Of a DNA stretch of 64,000 bases, positions 25,787-33,522 are shown piece after piece. How positions within the stretch are numbered: the first letter of the stretch is position 1; every line of letters starts with the position of its first letter. Position numbers and translations under genes: made by a program. Below the pieces are notes generated by a model, which did no database searches, was not told the DNA's origin, and saw only the letters and a list, made by a program, of their open reading frames with translations. Source of the stretch: Homalodisca vitripennis (Eukaryota > Arthropoda > Insecta > Hemiptera > Cicadellidae); assembly GCF_021130785.1 (NCBI RefSeq), contig NC_060210.1:183984001-184048000 (forward strand), in the 5' to 3' direction.

Positions 25787-25869
25787 TAACATGTCATTTT
25801 TACAGGGGGTTTAAATAAGGCATTTTTATTTTTTGAGAGGAGAATTATTTTTAGTTTAATGACATGTTA
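25787..25869. repeat. 11-bp inverted repeat at the LTR start
   Basis: TAACATGTCAT at 25,787-25,797 and ATGACATGTTA at 25,859-25,869 are perfect reverse complements 61 bp apart. The same pair occurs at the start of the 3' LTR (33,525-33,535 and 33,597-33,607). It could form a terminal stem or be a paired binding site. Confidence 0.8.
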
Positions 25870-26128
25870 AGATCTTTACTTCTTCCGCCTACATTTATAC
25901 TCCAGTAGCTCAACACCATCGCGGGAGACGTCAGCTGGCGGGGTCCGGCTCGACCGGGTGTAAGACACAGAGTTTCAGGATACATCCGCCGGAGTTCGCT
26001 TCAAGGGCTGAAGCGCCTTACAGCGGACGACTCCAGTACTACAGTATGTAAGTACGCTGTGCCTGGCTTCCTCGCGCTCTCGGTCGCTGTCTCTCGGTCG
26101 CTGTCTTTCGGTCGGTGTCTAGCAGTCG

Positions 26129-26248
26129 GAGTCGTCGAGTCGGAGTCGCCGCCCCCACACACGCCACGATAAGGTGCAAGCCGCTGGGTCGCTTGAGAGT
26201 CGTCGAGTCGGAGTCGCCGCCCCCACACACGCCACGATAAGGTGCAAG
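26129..26248 (+). repeat. 52-bp direct repeat pair flanking an isolated array core
   Basis: Copies at 26,129-26,180 and 26,197-26,248 begin GAGTCGTCGAGTCGGAGTCG and end GATAAGGTGCAAG. The 16 bases between them, CCGCTGGGTCGCTTGA, equal the core of the downstream tandem units. The same arrangement is in the 3' LTR at 33,865-33,984. The second copy runs into GTAAGT (26,248-26,253), a consensus 5' splice site; use as a splice donor is speculation. Confidence 0.85.
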
Positions 26249-26435
26249 TAAGTAGGTACTTATTTACCTGCCAAAACACGCTTTTACCTGAACTTGCCTA
26301 GTCACTAACGATAGGATAAGTACATGACATTACGTACTTAAGCTGCTAACAGAATATAATTATAGATATAAAGTGTGGCAAGAAAATAGATCAGTACGAA
26401 TAGGATTAGATTCTATCACTAGTAAAGAAGAGTTT

Positions 26436-28130
26436 GAATTTAGTTTTACTTAATTTATCGTTTCTTTTCGAGGCCGCTGGGTCGCTTTACGTACGTTGGC
26501 ACCAGCGCTCCTGAGCTTCAGGCTAAGCATAATTTAATTTAGTTTTACTTAATTATCGTTTCTTTTCGAGGTCGCTGGGTCGCTTGACATACGTACGTTG
26601 GCACCAGCGTTCCTGAATTTTGGACTAGGATTGAACGTAGTTTAATTTAGTTGATCGTTTCTTTTCGAGGCCACTGGGTTGCTTGACGTACGTTGGCACC
26701 AGTGTTCCTGAGCTTCGGGCTAGGCGTAATTTAATTTAGTTTTACTTAGTTTATCGTTTCTTTTCGAGGCCACTGGGTTGCTTGACGTACGTTGGCACCA
26801 GTGTTCCTGAGCTTCGGGCTAGGTTTAATTTAACTTAATTTTACTTAGTTTATCGTTTCTTTTCGAGGCCACTGGGTTGCTTGACGTACGTTGGCACCAG
26901 TGTTCCTGAGCTTCGGGCTAGGTTTAATTTAATTTAATTTTACTTAGTTTATCGTTTCTTTTCGAGGCCACTGGGTTGCTTGACGTACGTTGGCACCAGT
27001 GTTCCTGAGCTTCGGGCTAGGTTTAATTTAATTTAATTTTACTTAGTTTATCGTTTCTTTTCGAGGCCAGTGGGTTGCTTGACGTACGTTGGCACCAGCG
27101 TTCCTGAGCTTCGGGCTAGGCGTAAATTTAATTTAGTTTTTACTTAGGTTATCGTTTCTTTTCGAGGCCGCTGGGTCGCTTGACGTACGTTGGCACCAGC
27201 GTTCCTGAGCTTCGGGCTCTAGGTGAGCTAGGCGCGATTCCGAGAGAGCTCGTGTTTATATTTAGTTTTTATTTAGTTTATCGTATCTTTTCGAGGCCGC
27301 TGGGTCGCTTGACGTACGTTGGCACCAGCGTTCCTTAGTTTCGAGCTCTAGGCGAGCTAGGCGCGATTTCGAGCGAGCTAGTGTTTACATTTAGTTTTTA
27401 TTTAGTTTATCGTTTCTGTTCGAGGCCGCTGGGTCGCTTGACGTACGTTGGCACCAGCGTTTCCTTAGTTTCGAGCTCTAGGTGAGCTAGGCGCGATTTC
27501 GAGCGAGCTAGTGTTTACATTTAGCTTTTATTTAGTTTATCGTTTCTTTTGAGGCCGCTGGGTCGCTTGACGTACGTTGGCACCAGCTTTCCTTAGTTTC
27601 GAGCTCCAGGCGAGCTAGGCGCGATTTCGAGCGAGCAAGTGTTTACATTTAGTTTTTATTTAGTTTATCGTTTCTTTTCGAGGCCGCTGGGTCGCTTGAC
27701 GTACGTTGGCACCAGTGTTCCTTAGTTTCGAGCTCGAGTCGAGCTAGGCGCGAATTTGAGTGAATTAGTGTTTACATTTAGCCTTTATTTAGTTTATCGT
27801 TTCTTTTCGAGGCCGCTGGGTCGCTTGACGTACGTTGGCACCAGCGTTCCTTAGTTTCGAGCTCTAGTCGAGCTAGGCGCGGATTTGAGTGAGTTAGTGT
27901 TCGCATTTAGTTTTTATTCAGTTCATCGATTCTTCTCGAGGCCGCTGGGTCGCTTGACGTACGTTGGCACCAGCGTTCCTTAGTTTCGAGCTCGAGTCGA
28001 GCTATGTGTGATTTCGAGCGAACTAGTGTTCGCATTTAGATTTATTTAGTTATCATTTCTCTTTTTTGGCCGCTGGGTCGCTTGTCGTAAGTTGGTTCCA
28101 GCGTTCCTCGTTTTCGAGCTTCAGTTGAAC
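26436..28130 (+). repeat. Tandem array in the 5' LTR: 15 units, 99-bp and 129-bp classes
   Basis: The core CGAGGCC(G/A)CTGGGT starts at 26469, 26567, 26666, 26765, 26864, 26963, 27062, 27163, 27292, 27421, 27550, 27679, 27808, 27937 and 28065. The first seven steps are 98-101 bp and the next seven are 128-129 bp; the longer class has about 30 extra bases rich in CGAGCTAGGCGCG text. Each unit has a GC-rich core with an ACGTACGT centre, followed by an AT-rich spacer. The last unit is degenerate (loop centre CGTAAGTT). Regularity and internal similarity rule out a non-repeat explanation. Confidence 0.95.
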
Positions 28131-28434
28131 TAACAACTGTCGTATTAGGGGACGTTTAGGTGGTGGAACAGTCATCCTAAAGCAAATGCTGACGCCTTCC
28201 CTTTATTCCCTTTCGTTTCCGAGTCTGCGATGATGAAAGCATGTTGATCCGTTGATCATCGGTGCTGTATTTGCTTCGGCTTTTGGTTTTACATTAATTC
28301 GGTTCTGAGCTGAACTTGGGAAACTACCTCTCCCTTTCGAACCCTGGATTTTACCCCTCTCGACTGTTCTATCCGGTGTCTTAGGGTTATATAATTTTAT
28401 AAACTATCCCTGACCCGATTAAACGTTATAAATT

Positions 28435-28452
28435 TGGCGCCCGAACAATTGG
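28435..28452 (+). other. Primer-binding site, tRNA-Lys-like
   Basis: TGGCGCCCGAACA starts four bases after the 5' LTR end. Its first 13 bases equal the start of the primer site complementary to the tRNA-Lys3 3' end in lentiviruses, and TGG matches the CCA tail of any tRNA. Which tRNA is used in this host depends on its tRNA set. Confidence 0.8.
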
Positions 28453-30351
28453 ACGAAATTAAACTATTAAATTTTCTTAAAATACTGTTATTTAAGGAAA
28501 TTAGTTTAAATGTTTGAAAACGTTATATTTTGCAAGTTCTTTGCAGTTTTTACGCTGGCTGTTGGGAGTATTTTATATCTTGCCAACCTCAAACAAAAGG
28601 GTCGATTTAGATAAGGCTAACGATACTAAGGGTGATAAAGATACCCCTGTACCATTGTCAACAGAAACTCGACCTTCGGCCACACTTAATGTCCCCACTA
28701 GGCAACCGGAAACAATAAAAGATAAATCCCCAACGGAAAATGACCCATATGTTGGATGGGTCTATCGCTTAGGACAAAACCCAACTACGTAACGAATTAT
28801 TAAAATACAATCTTGATAGTGAGGGAAAAGTCGACGAATTAAGGAAACGATACGTAGCATATTTACGGTCGGATAAATTAACGACTTCAGAGCGTGAGGT
28901 CGAGAACGAAAATAATAGGATGGACTATGCGGGCGTATTAGGAGGCAATTCCGTATCTCACACCCACAGGGTACTGAGCAGCAACGAGCAAAACGAAAGC
29001 ATGGCTCTTCGTGAAATTCTTGGACTCCCTCCTAACGCTGATAGCAGAACTCTAAGGGAAATGATTTTATCGTTAAAAGCCACTAGAGAATCCCAGCCTT
29101 CAGCTAATGGCACGATGGGAACTCCGCACACAAACGTAATACATAGCCACCAATCGATGTTACCGGGACTATTCACTTCCGACTTACACACAAACGAATC
29201 CGGTCGGACTACAAAAACGATCAGGTTGTTTCGATCTGCAGAATGACTCGCCTAACTTATGCAACCTAGTAAGAAAATGGAATCTTCGTTTTGACGGAGT
29301 GAAAGGACCGATCTCGTTCCTAGAGAGATTGGATGAGCTACTCGACGCGTACGGCATTGAACGAAACGACATCCTTATAGCCTTGCCAGAGATTTTCCAA
29401 AACTCTGCACTCCTGTGGTATAGGAAACAACAAGGACTCATGGGAGAATTATGTGGATTTTCGGAGGGACTTTGAAACACAGTTTCTTCCTTCTGGATAC
29501 AAACAAAATCTTGATGACGAGATCCGGAAGCGTACACAAGGTCAAGAGGAGCAATTTAAAGACTTTGTCGTGGCTTTAATGACATTAATGCGCAGAAGAG
29601 GTTCGGTAACATTAGACGAAAAACTCAATATTTTATATTCAAACATGCGTCCCGAGTATAAAACTTACGATGAAACGACAAGAATGTAGGACCATATCGG
29701 ATATGATTCACCAGGGCTGAGCAGTATGAAGAATATTTGAGGGCCCGAAACACTTACCGGCCTCCTCCACTGCCATCACTCGCCCTAGTGCCAGAGACGG
29801 CATACTATGCAAAGAAGAAGTGTAATAAATCTCACGAAGCGTCTGCGGTTAGCAAGAACGGCGTTACAAAGACAAAACCCGCTCAAGTAGAAAATGAAAT
29901 GAGTTGCACCATTCATGGCGAGGCGAACCACACGCAAAGACGGACGACAGAAACCAAAATTGTCAAACCTAACGTTCAAAAAGATAAACGTGAGCTTAAC
30001 GTGAAGTTCCAAACCCCCAGTTAACACGGTGAGGCGTATACGCGACGACACCATATGTTGGAACTGCGAAAAAAGGGGGCATTTTTTTCGAGAATGCCAG
30101 AGGCCCAAGACCTTGAGGTGTTTTTATTGTAAGCGACAAGGTATAGCAACTACCGCTTGCAATTGCCAGACGGGAAACGGTCGGTGGGCTCAGCCGAGAA
30201 GGGGTCACCTGAGTCCCAACCGAAGAAATTAAGAACGACCCCAGAAGACTGGCAGAGTTGGCTTCGCACAATAGCGAATTTTTCTGGATCAGTACAGAGC
30301 AGCAGAAAACATGGACAGCAGACCACACATCGAAATAGAAATCTACGGTAG
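28453..30351 (+). pseudogene. gag: gag (capsid/nucleocapsid polyprotein), frame broken
   Basis: Structural polyprotein of the element, which would assemble cytoplasmic particles that package the RNA. The first ATG at 28,510 opens a short hydrophobic N-terminus that stops after 34 codons; the next frame (from about 28,514) carries a hydrophilic Lys/Asp-rich stretch. Around 28,760-28,870, after a frame change, there is a helical L-x-K-Y-N-L-D-S-E-G-K-V-D-E-L-R pattern resembling a SAP-like motif, then a linker to about 29,240. The capsid core (29,270-29,690) has F-D-G-x-x-x-P-x-x-F-L and A-L-L-W-Y-R motifs of Arc/Gypsy-type retrotransposon Gag. A CCHC knuckle (C-x2-C-x4-H-x4-C) lies at about 30,056-30,100, followed by a second cysteine cluster lacking the His. 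Five or more frame changes break it. The most protein-like 3' end runs in a different frame to 30,351 and overlaps the protease. Confidence 0.85.
30052..30170 (+). other. Zinc knuckle region of Gag
   Basis: A C-W-N-C-x4-H-x4-C array is intact. The second box starts C-F-Y-C, but a Gly-Ile-Ala-Thr stretch replaces the expected His, so only one complete CCHC is visible. These boxes bind the packaged RNA. The missing His could be a point mutation or an indel pair. Confidence 0.85.
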
Positions 30352-30540
30352 CATATTTTATGCTCTAATAGATACTGGAGCAACGATTTCAATGGTGGGA
30401 AAGAGACTAGCTGAGCATTTGAGAAGAAACGGAAATGTACCATTTAAACGCCCGATGAAAATCCGGATGGCTGATGGCTCACAGACATCGTTTAGAAGAA
30501 TATTATACGTTCGAAGGCTTGATCTCCTATAGAGATACGA
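30275..30540 (+). pseudogene. pro: Aspartic protease domain of pol
   Basis: Retropepsin-type protease that would cut the Gag-Pol polyprotein. The active-site motif L-I-D-T-G-A-T is visible at about 30,364-30,384, preceded by the expected beta-strand pattern (I-E-I-E-I-Y-G) and followed by G-S-Q-T. The frame is open from about 30,275 and overlaps the 3' end of gag (other frame, to 30,351). This overlap could be a true Gag-Pol frameshift site. The domain loses its frame at about 30,530 and continues in the RT frame, apparently after a small indel. Confidence 0.85.
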
Positions 30541-31450
30541 CGCATACGTTCGAAACACTTTGCGCGCCGTCACTGACTTCGGACCTGATAGTTGGTGTCG
30601 ATTCGATTGAATCGTTGGGGTTGCTGACATATGATTTCCCTCCCCAGACGCGACACAAACGTAATATCTTCTTAAAGAGGAGTGATGTAGGGGATGTTAG
30701 CGGATTGAATCAGCTATCAGAAGATGAACAAGAGGTCTTAGAAAAATTTCTAACAGAGGAGTTGCCTAAATTCGATGATGTTACGGGTAAAACAACACTA
30801 GTTGAACACAAGATTCGCCTGATCGATAATACACCTATTAAACAAAGGTACTATACGAGAAATCCGGCAATGCAGGCTGTACTAGAAAAAGAGTTAGAGC
30901 GTATGATCGAAGCTGAAGTGATCGAACCGTCTTCGAGTCCGTGGAGCTCACCGATTGTACTTACCAAAAAACCATCTGGTGCATACAGAGTATGTATCGA
31001 TTTCCGGCGTCTAAATGCAGTCACGGTGAAGGATGCTTACCCCTTGCCACAAATCAACCCCATTCTAGAAAAACTCAAGGAAGCCCGCTATATTTCGACC
31101 ATCGACCTCAAAGATGGATATTGGCAGGTCCCTTTATCAGAGGAAAGTCGGCCGCTGACAGCATTCACTGTACCTGGAAAAGGATTGTTCCAATTTCGCG
31201 TCATGCCATTTGGTTTGCATTCGGCTGGGGCTACCTTCCAGCGCCTCTTGGACACCGTTATAGGACCAGAATTGGAACCTAAAGTGTTTGCCTATCTGGA
31301 TGACTTGGTTATCGTGAGCCCTAACTTCGAGGCTCATCTAGAGCTTCTTCAAGAGGTTTTTCAACGACTAAGAAGAGCAGGTCTGAAACTTAACCCTGCC
31401 AAATGTCACTTCTGCAAAACTGAACTGAAGTATTTGGGTCACGTTTGTGA
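30541..31450 (+). CDS. pol: Reverse transcriptase domain of pol (partial, open within itself)
   Basis: RNA-dependent DNA polymerase that copies the element's RNA, starting from the tRNA primer. This is the longest unbroken frame, 330 codons from 30,474 to 31,466 including the end of the protease region. Residue order is typical for Ty3/Gypsy RT: the S-P-W-S-S-P block, C-I-D-F-R-R-L-N, D-A-Y-P-L-P, S-T-I-D-L-K-D-G-Y-W-Q, the T-A-F block, M-P-F-G-L, catalytic Y-L-D-D at about 31,291-31,302 and the thumb-start Y-L-G-H. All three catalytic aspartates are present. The frame is lost at about 31,445, right after the Y-L-G-H motif, by what looks like a one-base insertion, so it is not a complete pol gene. 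Confidence 0.93.
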
Positions 31451-32110
31451 ACGACAGGGGCATTAAGACAGATCCAGAGAAAGTTCGAGCCATTGTAGAA
31501 TTTCCTAGGCCGTCCAATTTGAAAACTCTAAGAGGCTTCCTTGGTATGGCCTCGTGGTATCGGAGGTTCGTCCCCAACTTCGCATCTCTGACCACCCCCC
31601 TCACGAGACTGTTGAAGAAAGATACTAGATGGCAATGGACGGAAGAACAGGAGAGTTCATTCAAGACTCTTAAGGAAAAATTAACGACTACGCCTATCCT
31701 AGCCTGTCCTGATTTTGGACAAACGTTTGTTTTACGAGTGGACGACGCCTCGGGCGATGGCCTTGGAGCATCGTTAACACAAACACAGAACGGAAAAGAA
31801 GTTGTGATTGCGTACGGTAGCAGATTGTTGACGGGAAATGAGCGCAAATTCTCAGTCACAGAAAAAGAATGTTTAGCGCTAGTCTGGGCCGTAAAAAAAT
31901 TTCGCCCATACCTAGAGGGATATCACTTTATCGCAGAATCGGACCATCAGGCTTTGAGATGGTTACAAAAGTTAGAGACTCCCTTCTGGTCGGCTGGCCC
32001 GCTGGGTGTTGGAACTCCAGCAACACGATATGGAGATACGATACCGAAAAGGAGCCCTAAACAAAGTGGCTGACGCTCTGTCTCGGAACCCGGTATATGA
32101 GCAACAAATT
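31447..32110 (+). pseudogene. pol: RT connection and RNase H domain of pol, frame broken
   Basis: Degrades the RNA strand of the RNA-DNA hybrid. The frame runs from 31,447 and includes G-I-K-T-D-P-E-K, the L-R-G-F-L-G connection motif, W-Y-R-R-F-V-P-N-F and then RNase H: D-D-A-S-G-x-G-L-G-A at about 31,741-31,770, T-E-K-E-C-L-A near 31,860 and S-D-H-Q-A-L-R-W-L near 31,940-31,966. A frame change near 31,990-32,010 moves the R-Y-R-K-G-x-x-N-x-V-A-D-A-L-S-R end of RNase H into the integrase frame. The first catalytic Asp region reads V-D-D-A-S where T-D-A-S is usual, so the Asp is kept. Confidence 0.9.
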
Positions 32111-33464
32111 GAGCATATAGGATCATTTACGGCTGAAAATTGTTCAGCTCAGAAAAGAAGGCAGGTAAACAGAAGACCACGTCAGGAAGAAATTACGGAT
32201 AAATCCAATGATGTAGTGATGGTTGATAGGAACCTATGGTATAAAAGGCTATACAAGATGGCCACAAAGGGTGACTCAAATCTAATTATAAAAGATGGGA
32301 ACCTCTATCGTCGAATAGTAGTAAAAGGAAATAACGGACGCAGACAGGCCCACTGGAAAATGTGCGTTCGCGAAGAAGACCGCCCGAAAGTACTGCAAGA
32401 AAATCACGATAAAGAAACTGCAGGTCATTTGGGGGTTAGAAAAACCGCCTTAAAGCTCTCACAATGTTACTACTACTGGCCAGGTTGGTTTCGTGATGTG
32501 AAGGCATACGTTAGAAAATGTCTTACATGTCAACAATATAAAGTTGAACAAACCAAGCCCGCCGGGAGGATGTATTTTCGTAAGCCCCAAGGTCCGTGGT
32601 ACACGGTTACCGCAGATATAGTCGGCCCCTTACCAAGATCGAAGAGTGGAAATCGGTTTATACTAGTATGTCAAGATTACTACAGCAAGTGGTTAGAACT
32701 TTAGTCCACTTAGATCGGCCACGGCAGCTAATGTGGTAAAGAATTTCAAAGAGATGATTTTGTTCAGATACGGTGCACCCAGCGTTTTAATAACCGATAA
32801 TGGGTCACAATTTGTTTCGAAAATTTTTCGGGATCTTTGTAGGGACTGGAACGTCGACTGTCAACTGACGGCCCCTTATAGTCCTCAGAGCAATCCAGTA
32901 GAACGTTCTAACCGCGTCATCAAAACCTTGATATCGCAATTCGTTGGTGAAGACCACCGATCGTGGGATGCTAAACTAAGTGAGTTTAGGTATGCTTTAA
33001 ATACAGCGAACCATGAATCGACAAAATTCACGCCTGCCATGCTTAAACTTTGGACGCGAGCTGAGACTGCCTAAAGCAATATGTGGACCTGCATTTGAGT
33101 ACTCCCTCGACCAGGAAAACGACTACACGAGAAGAACGACACGAGCAACGAATGGAAGAATTTAAAAAGATGTATCAAAGCTGTCATCGCAACTTAGCCC
33201 GTGCCTTCCAGAGGCAGTCACGATATTACGACCTCAGACGACGAGATCATAACCTCCGTGTTGGGACAGTTGGTCTGGAAAAGACATCATACCCTGTCTT
33301 CAGCTCCTGACGCGTATGCATCGAAGCTGGCGCCCCGTTTTGTAGGACCATTTGAAATAGTTACGTTTAAAGGCCCAAATATCGTCGAGTTAAAAGACCG
33401 TTCGACAAACAAAACTCAAACGGCCCACGTAAAAGACGTGAAAACGTATACGGGATCCAACTGA
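32111..33464 (+). pseudogene. pol: Integrase of pol, frame broken
   Basis: Inserts the DNA copy into the host genome; the 4-bp GTTG duplication is its signature. The HHCC zinc domain is near 32,400-32,540 (H-x4-H-type start, A-G-H-L-G-V-R-K-T, then C-L-T-C). The catalytic triad is visible in pieces: T-A-D-I-V-G-P near 32,610, I-T-D-N-G-S-Q near 32,800 and N-P-V-E-R-S-N near 32,895. The C-terminal part (33,300-33,464) has R-F-V-G-P-F-E-I, the GPY/F module. Frame breaks lie near 32,703, 33,072 and 33,280. A stop at 33,462-33,464 is close to the polypurine tract, leaving no room for an envelope gene. No chromodomain is recognised. Confidence 0.9.
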
Positions 33465-33507
33465 TAGAAATCGAAAGTTTAACTTTTTTTGTTCATTTTG
33501 TTTCCCC

Positions 33508-33522
33508 GAAGTGGGTGGGGGA
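33508..33522 (+). other. Polypurine tract
   Basis: GAAGTGGGTGGGGGA directly precedes the 3' LTR; the last six bases (GGGGGA) are all purine. It is the expected RNase H-resistant primer for plus-strand DNA synthesis. The two T interruptions are upstream. Confidence 0.85.

Larger units (their letters stand above)
25785..28430 (+). repeat. 5' long terminal repeat (2,646 bp)
   Basis: Bounded on the left by the target duplication and on the right by the primer-binding site. Its three parts are: a unique leader of about 650 bp with GC-rich text and a 52-bp direct repeat pair; a 15-unit tandem array (26,436-28,130); and a unique 3' part of about 300 bp. Typical Gypsy LTRs are a few hundred bases, so this is very long. 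A TTTAAATAAGG block at 25,810-25,820 could act as a TATA element, but no transcription start can be fixed. The minus-strand frames at 26,001-26,279 are repetitive chance frames. Confidence 0.93.

Noticed and set aside
26248..26253. GTAAGT as a splice donor of the element
   Set aside because: Consensus hexamers are common by chance, and no matching acceptor or spliced product can be shown from sequence alone; kept only as a remark.
26001..26279. 92-codon minus-strand frame in the 5' LTR, repeated identically at 33,737-34,015
   Set aside because: The frame lies in the GC-rich direct repeats of the LTR; its conservation only reflects LTR identity, and the protein is low-complexity (repeated RR/DS/AT text) with no known domain.
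26436..28130. CRISPR-like array
   Set aside because: Regular repeats, but units are 99/129 bp with related spacers, the setting is a eukaryotic LTR, and no cas genes exist.
33465..33507. Envelope gene of an errantivirus-type element
   Set aside because: Only 43 bp separate the integrase stop from the polypurine tract; no room and no membrane-protein frame.
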